Shown: piece by piece, positions 1 to 5,287 of the stretch
How positions within the stretch are numbered: the first letter of the stretch is position 1
How the letters are laid out: every line of letters begins with the position of its first letter
Source of the DNA: a virus
DNA: 24,425 nt
Reading direction: 5' to 3' (one strand)
Virus record (IMG/VR): IMGVR_UViG_3300000115_000186
Coordinates: 1 to 24,425 of that record
Program-made: the position numbers and the translations under genes
Notes under the pieces: generated by a model
What the model was told of the DNA's origin: nothing
What the model saw: only the letters and a program-made list of their open reading frames with translations
The model's database searches: none

Positions 1-240
1 TTAAAGCGTGATGCAGAACGAAGATACACAGGCTTTGCATTAGCAGGAATGTTAATTTATCCGTTTATTATATTACTTGCCAGTGTCTTAGGTTTTGATA
101 AAGCGGCTACATTAATTACAGATATTGCGTCAGTTTATGTGATTGCTGCATCTGGTGTAGTAGCCGCATTTATGGGCTTCAATGCTTACTCCGCAAAGTC
201 AGATAAGAAAACATCCATGAGTATGGAAGGTGAAAAATGA
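1..240 (+). CDS. Partial small membrane protein of the lysis cassette (holin or antiholin candidate)
   Basis: The frame is open from the first base, so the gene begins upstream; 79 codons plus stop are visible. The ATG at 49 is internal, since a basic stretch (LKRDAERRYTGFALAG) is encoded before it. Two hydrophobic segments follow (about codons 12-32 and 42-60), then a polar, charged tail (KSDKKTSMSMEGEK). Its stop overlaps the next start as ATGA at 237-240, so it is translationally coupled to the 3-TM holin. A two-TM protein beside a holin and an amidase is typical of class II holins or antiholins, but I cannot name a family. Lysis role is inferred from position and topology. Confidence 0.7.
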   Translation, partial: LKRDAERRYTGFALAGMLIYPFIILLASVLGFDKAATLITDIASVYVIAASGVVAAFMGFNAYSAKSDKKTSMSMEGEK

Positions 241-617
241 TACAGTTTTTAACTCCAATAGCAAACCTAGCAGGATCGTGGCTTGATGCAAAGACTAGTA
301 AACAAGCGGCAGAAGCTAAACTAAAGCTAACAGAGGCAGAAGCGAAAAGTAAAATTTTACTCTCAAAGGAAACATCGGTTGCCGATTGGGAGCGCATTAT
401 GGCTCAAGGAACTCAGAACTCATGGAAAGACGAATATTTGGTTGGTTTGTTCAGTATTCCATTAATTTTGGTGTTCACAGGTGAAAAAGGCCGTCAGATC
501 GTTGCAGAGGGCTTTGTAGCGTTGGAAAGTATGCCAGAGTGGTATCAGTATACCTTGGGCGTTATCGTAGCCAGTAGCTTCGCTGTGCGTTCTGCTACTA
601 AATTCTTTAGGAGATAA
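237..617 (+). CDS. Holin, 3-TM gene-transfer-agent type
   Basis: 126 aa. Seen: a short N-terminal hydrophobic stretch (FLTPIANLAGSWLD), an Ala/Lys/Glu-rich probable coiled coil (about residues 18-45), the polar segment NSWKDEYLVG, a clear TM segment (about 66-81), a linker, a second TM segment (about 103-119) and a basic C-terminus (KFFRR). This plan and the WKDE motif before the TM segment match the GTA_holin_3TM family, common in alphaproteobacterial phages and gene transfer agents. It should form inner-membrane lesions that release the downstream amidase. The start overlaps the upstream stop by 4 nt; the amidase starts 2 nt after its stop. Family assignment is from recognition of the pattern, not a search. 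Confidence 0.75.
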   Translation: MIQFLTPIANLAGSWLDAKTSKQAAEAKLKLTEAEAKSKILLSKETSVADWERIMAQGTQNSWKDEYLVGLFSIPLILVFTGEKGRQIVAEGFVALESMPEWYQYTLGVIVASSFAVRSATKFFRR

Positions 618-619
618 AA

Positions 620-1048
620 ATGAGAGATATAAACGAAATAATTATTCACGCTACAGCAACTAATCCTAGTTGGATGCAAAACAATTCTGTTGATGATGTC
701 GTTGCAGAGATCCGTAGATGGCACGTTGATGAGCGTAAGTGGTCTGATATAGGCTACCATGCTGTAATCCATAGAGATGGCGCAGTGGGCTACGGACGGC
801 CTGTAGAGAGATCTGGCGCTCATGTAGGTGGTAGAAACAAAACTACTATAGGTGTAAGCTTAGTAGGTGGCAGAGGCGGCATTGCTGATGGAGAATTTTC
901 TGACAACTTCACACCAGAACAGGAAGCATCATTGCGTCAGCTAATAGAAGATTACAAGAAACAGTTTCCATCTATTACAAAAGTAACAGGCCATAATGAA
1001 TATGCTTCAAAAGCTTGCCCTTGCTTCTCTGTAAAGGCTTGGCTATAA
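620..1048 (+). CDS. Endolysin: N-acetylmuramoyl-L-alanine amidase, T7 lysozyme type
   Basis: 142 aa, a single Amidase_2 domain. The T7 lysozyme active-site set can be placed: Zn ligands His10 (IIIHATAT), His125 (TGHNEY) and Cys133, catalytic Tyr46 (SDIGYHAVIH), and Lys131 two residues before the Cys ligand as in T7. The His-to-Cys spacing of 8 also matches. It hydrolyses the amide bond between N-acetylmuramic acid and L-Ala in peptidoglycan. No signal peptide or wall-binding domain is visible, so export would depend on the holin. T7 lysozyme also inhibits its RNA polymerase, but nothing here suggests a phage RNA polymerase. An AGGAGA ribosome-binding site lies just upstream. Last gene of the rightward late cassette. 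Confidence 0.93.
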   Translation: MRDINEIIIHATATNPSWMQNNSVDDVVAEIRRWHVDERKWSDIGYHAVIHRDGAVGYGRPVERSGAHVGGRNKTTIGVSLVGGRGGIADGEFSDNFTPEQEASLRQLIEDYKKQFPSITKVTGHNEYASKACPCFSVKAWL

Positions 1049-1058
1049 AATTAAAGTA

Positions 1059-1119
1059 ACCAGAGCAGATTTTTCTGTTTTCTCACTCAAAACAATTCTG
1101 CTTTTTTGTCTGCTCTGGT
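1059..1119. terminator. Terminator between convergent late and early operons
   Basis: An 11-bp perfect inverted repeat (ACCAGAGCAGA at 1059-1069, TCTGCTCTGGT at 1109-1119) encloses about 39 nt. Inside it the same left arm can pair with a nearer TCTGC at 1097-1101, with an inner GTTTT/AAAAC stem, and this shorter hairpin is directly followed by T6 at 1102-1107, the better rightward terminator. It sits in the 80-nt gap between the rightward amidase and the leftward 1129-1320 gene. The T-tract favours the rightward direction; leftward use is less certain. Confidence 0.65.
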
Positions 1120-1128
1120 CACACGATG

Positions 1129-1320
1129 TTATAATCGCACACCCTGCCTTATTACTTTCCATTCAATATCATATCTTTTAACGTAAGTATTAAGTTTAGA
1201 TAGCTTGCAGCCAAGTATTTTAGCTGCTTGTGTCTGTGTATATCCGCTTTCTGATAATGACTGCAGTGCTTCAATACGTTCTTTTTTATGTCTTTGAAGC
1301 ATTTCGTTCCAATGTTCCAT
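1129..1320 (-). CDS. Small helix-turn-helix protein
   Basis: 63 aa, last gene of the leftward early unit. A basic, Glu-rich N-terminal helix (MEHWNEMLQRHKKERIEALQ) is followed by a helix-turn-helix-like core around residues 24-50 (SGYTQTQAAKILGCKLSKL), with the TQAAKILG first helix typical of Fis/transposase-type HTHs. Probably a sequence-specific DNA-binding regulator; its target is unknown. The ribosome-binding site GAGGAG lies 9-10 nt upstream of the ATG, and the ATG overlaps the upstream stop by one base (TAATG). Its position next to the end of the late operon could suit a late-gene activator, but that is inference. Confidence 0.75.
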   Translation of the reverse strand: MEHWNEMLQRHKKERIEALQSLSESGYTQTQAAKILGCKLSKLNTYVKRYDIEWKVIRQGVRL

Positions 1321-1511
1321 TATATATTTACTCCTCTTTGTCGTAGTTTAGATGTAAATTCTTTTAGTTCTTCTCTTGCTCTAAACAAATCTTGTTTAAC
1401 ATTTGGATGGGCGTCTAATCTATGCTGTTCATCTTGAAGCCTATCCACTAACTGCCGTAAGTGCCTCAGTAAACTTACATCTGCAGGGTTTAGATTGTGC
1501 CTGTAACTCAT
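1320..1511 (-). CDS. Small helical protein of unknown function
   Basis: 63 aa. Not recognised. The sequence is rich in Leu, Arg, Gln and Glu with heptad-like spacing from about residue 12 to 56 (LLRHLRQLVDRLQDEQ, then REELKEFTSKLRQR), suggesting an all-helical, possibly coiled-coil dimer. An AGGAG ribosome-binding site precedes the ATG by about 9 nt. It is coupled to the HTH gene downstream (TAATG), so the two may act together. Confidence 0.7.
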   Translation of the reverse strand: MSYRHNLNPADVSLLRHLRQLVDRLQDEQHRLDAHPNVKQDLFRAREELKEFTSKLRQRGVNI

Positions 1512-1516
1512 TGTAT

Positions 1517-1738
1517 CTAACTCCTAAAAGGTGGTTGGATAATTTTGTAAAGTTGATCGGATTTTGTATAAATATAGATGGGCATGTTGTATTGTTTTGC
1601 TGACCTCAAAGCATCAGACCGCAAACGGTGAGTATATCGTTCTCCTGCTATACGTTCATCTTCGTCAACTATTATTGTCATCCATTCCCCTACATCTTTC
1701 CAATTTATGTTGTAACTAACTTCAACGTGTAACGACAT
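1517..1738 (-). CDS. Early protein of unknown function
   Basis: About 73 aa from the ATG at 1738, which has a GGTGAT Shine-Dalgarno-like sequence at the right distance. A GTG at 1747, overlapping the upstream stop as GTGA, and a TTG at 1750 are alternative starts. Not recognised. The N-terminal half looks beta-rich (HVEVSYNINWKDVGEWMTII); an acidic patch VDEDE follows, then a basic helix (ERYTHRLRSDALRSAKQY) and a short hydrophobic strand (MPIYIYTK). Small alpha/beta fold expected; no catalytic motif seen. Confidence 0.65.
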   Translation of the reverse strand: MSLHVEVSYNINWKDVGEWMTIIVDEDERIAGERYTHRLRSDALRSAKQYNMPIYIYTKSDQLYKIIQPPFRS

Positions 1739-1743
1739 GTCTA

Positions 1744-1950
1744 TCACCAAGGCCGTATTTTTGGCGTTACAACGTAAGATGGGTAATCTGACACTTCGCA
1801 GAAACCTGCTTGCCCATTAATTTGGTCATAGATTGTTTCAGTGTCTAGCAGTACATTCCAACAGTCATCTTCGGATGCAAATAATATTTTTGCTTCTAAC
1901 GGCTGACCGCCCATTACATAGACGATAGTAAGCATCGTAAAGTATTCCAT
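1744..1950 (-). CDS. Early protein of unknown function
   Basis: 68 aa. Not recognised. Beta-rich N-terminus (MLTIVYVMGGQPLEAKILFA) then an acidic helix with one Cys (SEDDCWNVLL), a second Cys near residue 51 and a C-terminal strand (SYVVTPKIRPW). Two cysteines are too few for an obvious zinc site. The ATG at 1950 comes 1 nt after the upstream stop; a second in-frame ATG lies 15 nt inside. Compact size and coupling suggest a host-interaction or anti-defence protein, which is inference from position only. Confidence 0.65.
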   Translation of the reverse strand: MEYFTMLTIVYVMGGQPLEAKILFASEDDCWNVLLDTETIYDQINGQAGFCEVSDYPSYVVTPKIRPW

Positions 1951-1951
1951 G

Positions 1952-2137
1952 CTACAGATCCCCCCACTTTATTGGTTTTTCTTCACCAGTGTCAGGACAG
2001 TCAAAGTAACCATCCGCACCTTTATCGTGTGGATATTGTTTCCTAATTTCTTCCAGAAATGTTTTTTCATCAGGCGCTTGGATCATGCCAAAGTAAACGC
2101 CGTATTCACTGTCAAATGTAAATTCATAGTCTTTCAT
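1952..2137 (-). CDS. Early acidic protein of unknown function
   Basis: 61 aa from the ATG at 2137. This start is chosen because it overlaps the upstream stop as ATGA (2134-2137) and has an AGGGA ribosome-binding site; a longer form would start at 2152. Not recognised. It is acidic and aromatic (DYEFTFDSEYGVYFGM), with a middle helix (PDEKTFLEEIRKQYP) and a C-terminal loop DGYFDCPDTGEEKP. Such small acidic early phage proteins sometimes act as DNA mimics or inhibitors of host enzymes, but nothing here proves that. Confidence 0.65.
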   Translation of the reverse strand: MKDYEFTFDSEYGVYFGMIQAPDEKTFLEEIRKQYPHDKGADGYFDCPDTGEEKPIKWGDL

Positions 2138-2325
2138 TTTATTCCCTGCCATTCTTCATAACCTTTTTGCATTGCGTTAATAGCATTTTGTAACACTCTA
2201 GCTTCAGTCGCTATTCCAGTATCTATAAAATCGTTAGCCATTATATCTTGAATGTGATTTCCAAGGGTCATTGTAGCCATAAGAAATTGGTTTTCGGTCA
2301 ATTCAACTTTAATCTTTTTTGCCAT
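2134..2325 (-). CDS. Early helical protein of unknown function
   Basis: 63 aa. Not recognised. Predominantly helical: a basic start (MAKKIKVELTENQ), then a Met/Ile-rich amphipathic run through about residue 55. A GAGAGGAAC ribosome-binding site precedes the ATG at 2325. The start lies 17 nt inside the preceding small Cys-rich gene, and the stop overlaps the next start by 4 nt, so it sits in a coupled chain of early genes. Confidence 0.68.
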   Translation of the reverse strand: MAKKIKVELTENQFLMATMTLGNHIQDIMANDFIDTGIATEARVLQNAINAMQKGYEEWQGIK

Positions 2326-2461
2326 TGCTTTTGTTCCTCTCTTTCTCTTTTCTCTTTATATAATCATGCCAACATTCGTGACGCATAGTGGCACAGCCGT
2401 AGCAATCACAGTCGGGGTTTTCGTAATCTTCTTCGAAGTATGGATTTTCCCAAGGCTTCAT
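2309..2461 (-). CDS. Small Cys-rich (putative zinc-binding) protein
   Basis: 50 aa. Supported by ATGA overlap with the upstream stop (2458-2461), a GGAGCG ribosome-binding site, and a 17-nt overlap with the next start. Acidic, aromatic N-terminus (PWENPYFEEDYENPD), then a compact Cys cluster C-x-C-x2-C-x6-C (residues 18, 20, 23, 30) with His28 and His32 beside it, then a very basic tail (KRKEKERNKSNGKKD). The cluster could hold one zinc ion, and the basic tail could bind nucleic acid. No family is recognised. Function unknown; zinc binding is inferred from the ligand pattern. Confidence 0.6.
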   Translation of the reverse strand: MKPWENPYFEEDYENPDCDCYGCATMRHECWHDYIKRKEKERNKSNGKKD

Positions 2462-2727
2462 GTGTAACGCTCCTTCCAACAATCGTAAGCAAAGTCACCA
2501 TCATCTATAGCTGCTAGACTAATTGCGTCATCAATTTCGTAAGCGTATTCTTTTTCGATGTATGTGCGAACACGCTTTGGTAAATCTTTTTGTTGTTTAG
2601 TTACAAAGTTTTGCCAGAACATCTCTATGTTTTCTGCGCAACCATCTCTGTCTACGTCACCAGTAATATCAATTCTAAATTCTCTATCTCTGATAACTAC
2701 GTTTATGTCAGTGCTAAATTGTGTCAT
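2458..2727 (-). CDS. First gene of the leftward early unit, unknown function
   Basis: 89 aa, first gene after the operator-promoter at about 2754-2781, with an AAGGAAA ribosome-binding site. Not recognised. A beta-rich N-terminus (INVVIRDREFRIDITGD) is followed by a helical, acidic C-terminal half (RTYIEKEYAYEIDDAISLAA, DDGDFAYDCWKERYT). Two cysteines, no obvious metal site or HTH. As the promoter-proximal gene it should be among the most strongly expressed of the unit. Confidence 0.7.
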   Translation of the reverse strand: MTQFSTDINVVIRDREFRIDITGDVDRDGCAENIEMFWQNFVTKQQKDLPKRVRTYIEKEYAYEIDDAISLAAIDDGDFAYDCWKERYT

Positions 2728-2753
2728 GTTGTTTTCCTTCTCTATAAAATGAT

Positions 2754-2781
2754 GGTATCACAGAAGATACATATCTGTCAA
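2754..2781 (-). promoter_or_regulatory. Leftward early promoter with overlapping palindromic operator
   Basis: On the minus strand a perfect -35 TTGACA (2781-2776) is followed after 16 bp by GATACC (2759-2754) preceded by TGT, an extended -10 arrangement. The palindrome GTATC-N6-GATAC at 2755-2770 covers the -10 and much of the spacer, a classical site for repression by steric exclusion. The same palindrome type recurs at 3909-3926 in front of the other leftward unit. Confidence 0.6.
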
Positions 2782-2816
2782 CAATAGTATATAAAATAAT
2801 TAAATTTTTTATGAGG

Positions 2817-2830
2817 GGGGCTTATGCCCC
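2817..2830 (-). other. GC hairpin at the end of the 3880-2822 gene unit
   Basis: GGGGC-TTAT-GCCCC, with the stop codon of the 2822-3007 gene in the loop. The minus-strand sequence after the stem is CCTCATAAAAAATTT, so the immediate U-tract of a standard intrinsic terminator is missing. It may attenuate transcription or protect the mRNA end. Only the stem itself is certain. Confidence 0.35.
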
Positions 2831-3007
2831 ACCTTCTGCTTCATCACTGAAAGAGAATTGTTTCTTCTTCTCTTCGATGTTCACAACATTGAGTATGAAC
2901 TTAACGTGGACGTTACCGCCCTGCATCGAACTTACGCTGTATGAGCATGGGCATGTTCGAAGCCAATCTAAGATCGGGTCTAAATCTTCTGCTTTAACTA
3001 TCAGCAT
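2822..3007 (-). CDS. Early protein of unknown function
   Basis: 61 aa. Not recognised. N-terminal part MLIVKAEDLDPILDWLRTC resembles a beta strand plus amphipathic helix; then CPCSYSVSSMQGG with two close cysteines, a strand NVHVKFILNVVNI and a charged tail ending in EAEGGA. The start is coupled to the upstream stop as TAATG. Last gene of the upper leftward unit; the stop lies inside a GC hairpin. Confidence 0.65.
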   Translation of the reverse strand: MLIVKAEDLDPILDWLRTCPCSYSVSSMQGGNVHVKFILNVVNIEEKKKQFSFSDEAEGGA

Positions 3008-3384
3008 TATACTTCATCCACTTCATTATGTAGTCGGTTGATAATGGCACTAAGGGCAGAACCTAAATGCTTGCGGTCACAATTTGCAACAACATCGTGA
3101 ACATCATGGCGGTTTAATTCATCAATGCTTGTTGCGCTTCTTGAAAATGCTGCGCGGCCTTTAGGCGTTACATACAATCGCGCATTATCATCAGGTGTGG
3201 GCGTATTGAATTGTTCTGCTATCTCAGCATGTGATTGTGAAACAACCCGACACTTGTTTAGCCACTTCATCAAGGCTTCTTTGCTAACTGGCACTTCTAC
3301 AAGCGCCGTGTCTTTGCCCCAAACTTTTTTGGCATCTGCTTGTGTTCCTGTCCATTCGCCTTTGTTGTTAGTATATAGTCTCAT
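3007..3384 (-). CDS. Early protein of unknown function
   Basis: 125 aa, the largest of the small early cluster. Not recognised. It begins MRLYTNNKGEWTGTQADAKKVWG, has a helical middle (KEALMKWLNKCRVVSQSHAEIAEQ), then a strand (ARLYVTPKGRAAF) and a C-terminal region rich in His and Asp (NRHDVHDVVANCDRKHLGSA) ending in a helix. His/Asp residues near 92-107 could be metal-linked, but the spacing matches no motif I know. The GGAG ribosome-binding site lies inside the end of the upstream gene, and the start is coupled as TAATG. Confidence 0.68.
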   Translation of the reverse strand: MRLYTNNKGEWTGTQADAKKVWGKDTALVEVPVSKEALMKWLNKCRVVSQSHAEIAEQFNTPTPDDNARLYVTPKGRAAFSRSATSIDELNRHDVHDVVANCDRKHLGSALSAIINRLHNEVDEV

Positions 3385-3665
3385 TATACTTCTCCTTCTT
3401 CAAGTTCTTCTGGTAATCCATAAATTTGGCCTTGATCCCATCGTCCGTTTTCTAAATCATTGCGGATTGTAGTTAATTGGGTGATCAAACTGTCTAAGGT
3501 AGATCCGTAAAAGTAAATCGGCATACCGCCATATTCATCATCATGGTTAATCAAAGCAATTTCTGTTTGATCGCGTCCATTGTCATTCCTATGGTGCGCG
3601 ATAGAAATCGGCGTACCATTGTGATGAACCAAAACATTGTTCATATTTACGTCTTTCATTTGCAT
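3384..3665 (-). CDS. Early protein of unknown function
   Basis: 93 aa from the ATG at 3665, chosen because it overlaps the upstream stop as TAATG, matching the other junctions in this unit; a longer frame reaches 3701. Not recognised. The sequence alternates short strands and loops (NNVLVHHNGTPISIAHHRND, GGMPIYFYG) before a helix (LDSLITQLTTIRNDLE) and an acidic end (LPEELEEGEV). Three His residues near the start are notable but not motif-like. Confidence 0.65.
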   Translation of the reverse strand: MQMKDVNMNNVLVHHNGTPISIAHHRNDNGRDQTEIALINHDDEYGGMPIYFYGSTLDSLITQLTTIRNDLENGRWDQGQIYGLPEELEEGEV

Positions 3666-3880
3666 TATGACCTTACCGTTACTAAAATTGTTAAATCCCA
3701 AGGCTTATCTTCAGGGCGGTTATTGAAGAAATCCCAAGCAGCTCTGCTATCGTTTGAAGCAAAAAGGTCATGGTAGATCCAACGTCCAAACGGCTTACCT
3801 TCATTTACCTGTCGATACTTTCTTTGAACAGTGTAGGTGTTTTGCATATACCCTACTTGAAATTCTCTATCTTCGTTCAT
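3665..3880 (-). CDS. First gene of the upper leftward early unit, unknown function
   Basis: 71 aa from the ATG at 3880, which has an AAGGAGAA ribosome-binding site; the frame extends to 3916 but that would place the start inside the operator. Not recognised. Basic and aromatic: MNEDREFQVGYMQNTYTVQRK, then GRWIYHDLFASNDSRAAWDFF, ending in strand LTILVTVRS. Probably a small alpha/beta domain. The promoter-operator at 3909-3935 lies immediately upstream. Confidence 0.66.
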   Translation of the reverse strand: MNEDREFQVGYMQNTYTVQRKYRQVNEGKPFGRWIYHDLFASNDSRAAWDFFNNRPEDKPWDLTILVTVRS

Positions 3881-3908
3881 GTTATTCTCCTTTTTCCTAT
3901 ACTTAGGT

Positions 3909-3935
3909 TGTATCATAGCTGATACATAAGCACAA
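3909..3935. promoter_or_regulatory. Palindromic operator and promoter between the leftward early unit and rusA
   Basis: The 18-bp palindrome TGTATCA-TAGC-TGATACA occupies 3909-3926. On the minus strand GATACA (3914-3909) can serve as a -10, with TTGTGC (3935-3930) as a weak -35 at a short 15-bp spacing. Geometry is nearly the same as at 2754-2781, so one repressor could control both units. It also lies upstream of the rightward rusA gene, so it may act on both strands. The operator is well supported by the repeated pattern; the exact -35 is not. Confidence 0.58.
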
Positions 3936-3975
3936 GCACTATTTGCATTATTTTAAAAAAAAGTTACAAAGATTT

Positions 3976-4422
3976 ATGATCGTAACCTTAAACCAAGTAG
4001 AAATAGAAGTTTCTGGACAGCCAATAGGCAAGGGCAGGCCAAGGTTTACCAAGGCAGGTCACGCATATACTCCGACTAAAACTAGAGAATATGAAAAACG
4101 CATACAGGCTGCAGCTTGGTCTAAAATGCAAGAAATGAAACTTAAACCAACAGGTAGGTTTTGTCATGTAAAAGTTGTAGCTTTCATGGACATACCGCAA
4201 TCGTGGCCTAAAGTAAAAAGATTAGAAGCAGAGTATGGCGTTTTAAAACCTATTGCTAAACCTGATTTAGATAACATTGTGAAGATTGCCAAAGACGGTA
4301 TTAGTGGCATGGATGGTATTATTCTGGATGATAAACAGGTTACAAGTATCGAAGCGCAAAAGGTTTTTTGCCATCCAGAAAAAGGGCCAGTGCTTTATAT
4401 CTCCGTATCTTGGACTGAATAA
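3976..4422 (+). CDS. rusA: RusA-family Holliday junction resolvase
   Basis: 148 aa from the ATG at 3976; a TTG at 3943 in frame would add 11 residues with no better ribosome-binding site. Typical RusA features: GQPIGKGRPRFTKAG near residues 15-28 followed by YTPTKTREYE, and the catalytic segment KPDLDNIVKIAKDGISG (residues 96-111) with Asp97 and Asp99, plus Asp118/Asp119 in DDKQV. It should work as a dimer that resolves four-way junctions made by phage recombination. It is the only rightward gene between 1.1 and 7.3 kb, and its last 28 nt overlap the end of the convergent Ref-like nuclease gene. Confidence 0.9.
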   Translation: MIVTLNQVEIEVSGQPIGKGRPRFTKAGHAYTPTKTREYEKRIQAAAWSKMQEMKLKPTGRFCHVKVVAFMDIPQSWPKVKRLEAEYGVLKPIAKPDLDNIVKIAKDGISGMDGIILDDKQVTSIEAQKVFCHPEKGPVLYISVSWTE

Positions 4423-4727
4423 CTCCAATCAGCACCATAAAGTTCACGCCATTTTCTTTTGTTGTCATGTATTGCACAATCTTTCGATTTATCCCACAAT
4501 GCTTGGTGATGTCCATCACATAAGGGTATGGCCTGCAGGTCACTAGATTTTGTTGTGCCATACCTGTCATGGATTACATGGTGCGCTGTTGTTGGACTAA
4601 GCTGTGCCTGCCCAAATTTCTGACAGACACAGCAAGGCATCTGTCTAATTTTTTCTAAGTGCTTTGCGTCTTTTTTCTTTGTTTGAATTTTTAAACCTAG
4701 CGGTGGCCTATTGGTTAAATTAGTCAT
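4395..4727 (-). CDS. Ref-like / HNH-type Cys-His nuclease
   Basis: 110 aa from the ATG at 4727, which overlaps the end of the preceding 33-aa gene (ATGACTAA); a longer frame starts at 4781. A basic N-terminus is followed by PCCVCQKFG (Cys32, Cys33, Cys35), TTAHHVIH (His49, His50, His53) and a second cluster PLCDGHHQAL (Cys70, His73, His74). This layout resembles P1 Ref (RecA-dependent nuclease) and related DUF968-type phage recombination endonucleases, an HNH/beta-beta-alpha-metal type. Beside SSB and RusA it probably processes recombination intermediates. Exact family is a recognition call; the metal-binding clusters are plain in the sequence. Confidence 0.78.
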   Translation of the reverse strand: MTNLTNRPPLGLKIQTKKKDAKHLEKIRQMPCCVCQKFGQAQLSPTTAHHVIHDRYGTTKSSDLQAIPLCDGHHQALWDKSKDCAIHDNKRKWRELYGADWSYSVQDTEI

Positions 4728-4821
4728 CTTCTTTTTTTTGACCAGAACTATGCTTGCAATATTCGTTTGGTTTTGCGCCACATTTCGGGCAAAATTCGTG
4801 TGGTTTTCTGAGGTTACTCAT
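4720..4821 (-). CDS. 33-aa zinc-knuckle-like protein
   Basis: The start overlaps the upstream stop by 8 nt (ATGAGTAA) and the stop overlaps the nuclease start by 8 nt (ATGACTAA); this double coupling is the main evidence that it is translated. Sequence: basic start, then EFCPKCGAKPNEYCKH, giving C-x2-C-x7-C-x-H (Cys11, Cys14, Cys22, His24), then a polar tail. It resembles a half zinc ribbon; homologous short zinc fingers are frequent among phage recombination genes. Could assist the downstream nuclease or SSB. Function not established. Confidence 0.55.
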   Translation of the reverse strand: MSNLRKPHEFCPKCGAKPNEYCKHSSGQKKEDD

Positions 4822-5287
4822 AATTATCCCAAGGCCAATGTTCGTTTAAAAATCTAAATAGCTCACGTTTGCTAGTTTTTCCAAAATTATCAATGTGTTT
4901 TGTACCCATTTGACGCACTTTTTTTCTATGTTTTGGGTTGTTTAAATCCAATATTCTTTTTTCTTTTGGAGCAATTCTTTCGTGTATTTTTTTATCCCAA
5001 CAATTACTTTTGAGTAAATTATTATCAAATTCGTTAGCCAAGCAATTAATAATTCTTGTTCTGTTTTTTAAATATAATAATTCGTCTACCCAATCAATTT
5101 CACCCCTTTGTTTTTCGTATTCTTCAACAGTAAACTCATTGCCATCTCTTGTTTCAATAACAATCTTTTTCTTAACTTGCATTTCTGGCTTTCTAGGAAA
5201 TGGTCCTTCTGTTGGGCAGATAGATTTTAAAGCCAAACTTAACTTTACTGAAAATTCATCTCTTTCTATTTGTTCTTCTATATTCAT
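4814..5287 (-). CDS. Conserved-looking recombination-block protein of unknown function
   Basis: 157 aa. Not recognised. Composition is highly charged: acidic N-terminal helix (MNIEEQIERDEFSVKLSLAL), strand region (KKKIVIETRDGNEFTVEEYE), a middle helix (WVDELLYLKNRTRIINCLAN) and a basic C-terminal half with KEKRILDLNNPKHRKKVRQM. The gene is noticeably more AT-rich than its neighbours, which may hint at separate acquisition. ATGA coupling with the upstream gene (5284-5287) and 8-nt overlap with the downstream 33-aa gene place it in the recombination operon, so a DNA-binding or nuclease-accessory role is possible but unproven. Confidence 0.68.
   Translation of the reverse strand: MNIEEQIERDEFSVKLSLALKSICPTEGPFPRKPEMQVKKKIVIETRDGNEFTVEEYEKQRGEIDWVDELLYLKNRTRIINCLANEFDNNLLKSNCWDKKIHERIAPKEKRILDLNNPKHRKKVRQMGTKHIDNFGKTSKRELFRFLNEHWPWDNYE

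Noticed and set aside
545-823. Leftward 92-codon frame across holin and amidase
   Set aside because: It runs against two well-supported late genes and has no start signal.
2817-2830. Standard intrinsic terminator after the 2822-3007 gene
   Set aside because: A clear stem exists, but the minus strand after it starts CCTCATAAAAAA, with no immediate U-tract, so only the hairpin is annotated.
3125-3472. Rightward 115-codon frame across two leftward genes
   Set aside because: It crosses the TAATG junction of two coupled leftward genes and lacks a ribosome-binding site.
3943-3975. TTG start for RusA adding 11 residues
   Set aside because: No ribosome-binding site; the family's conserved part begins shortly after the ATG at 3976.
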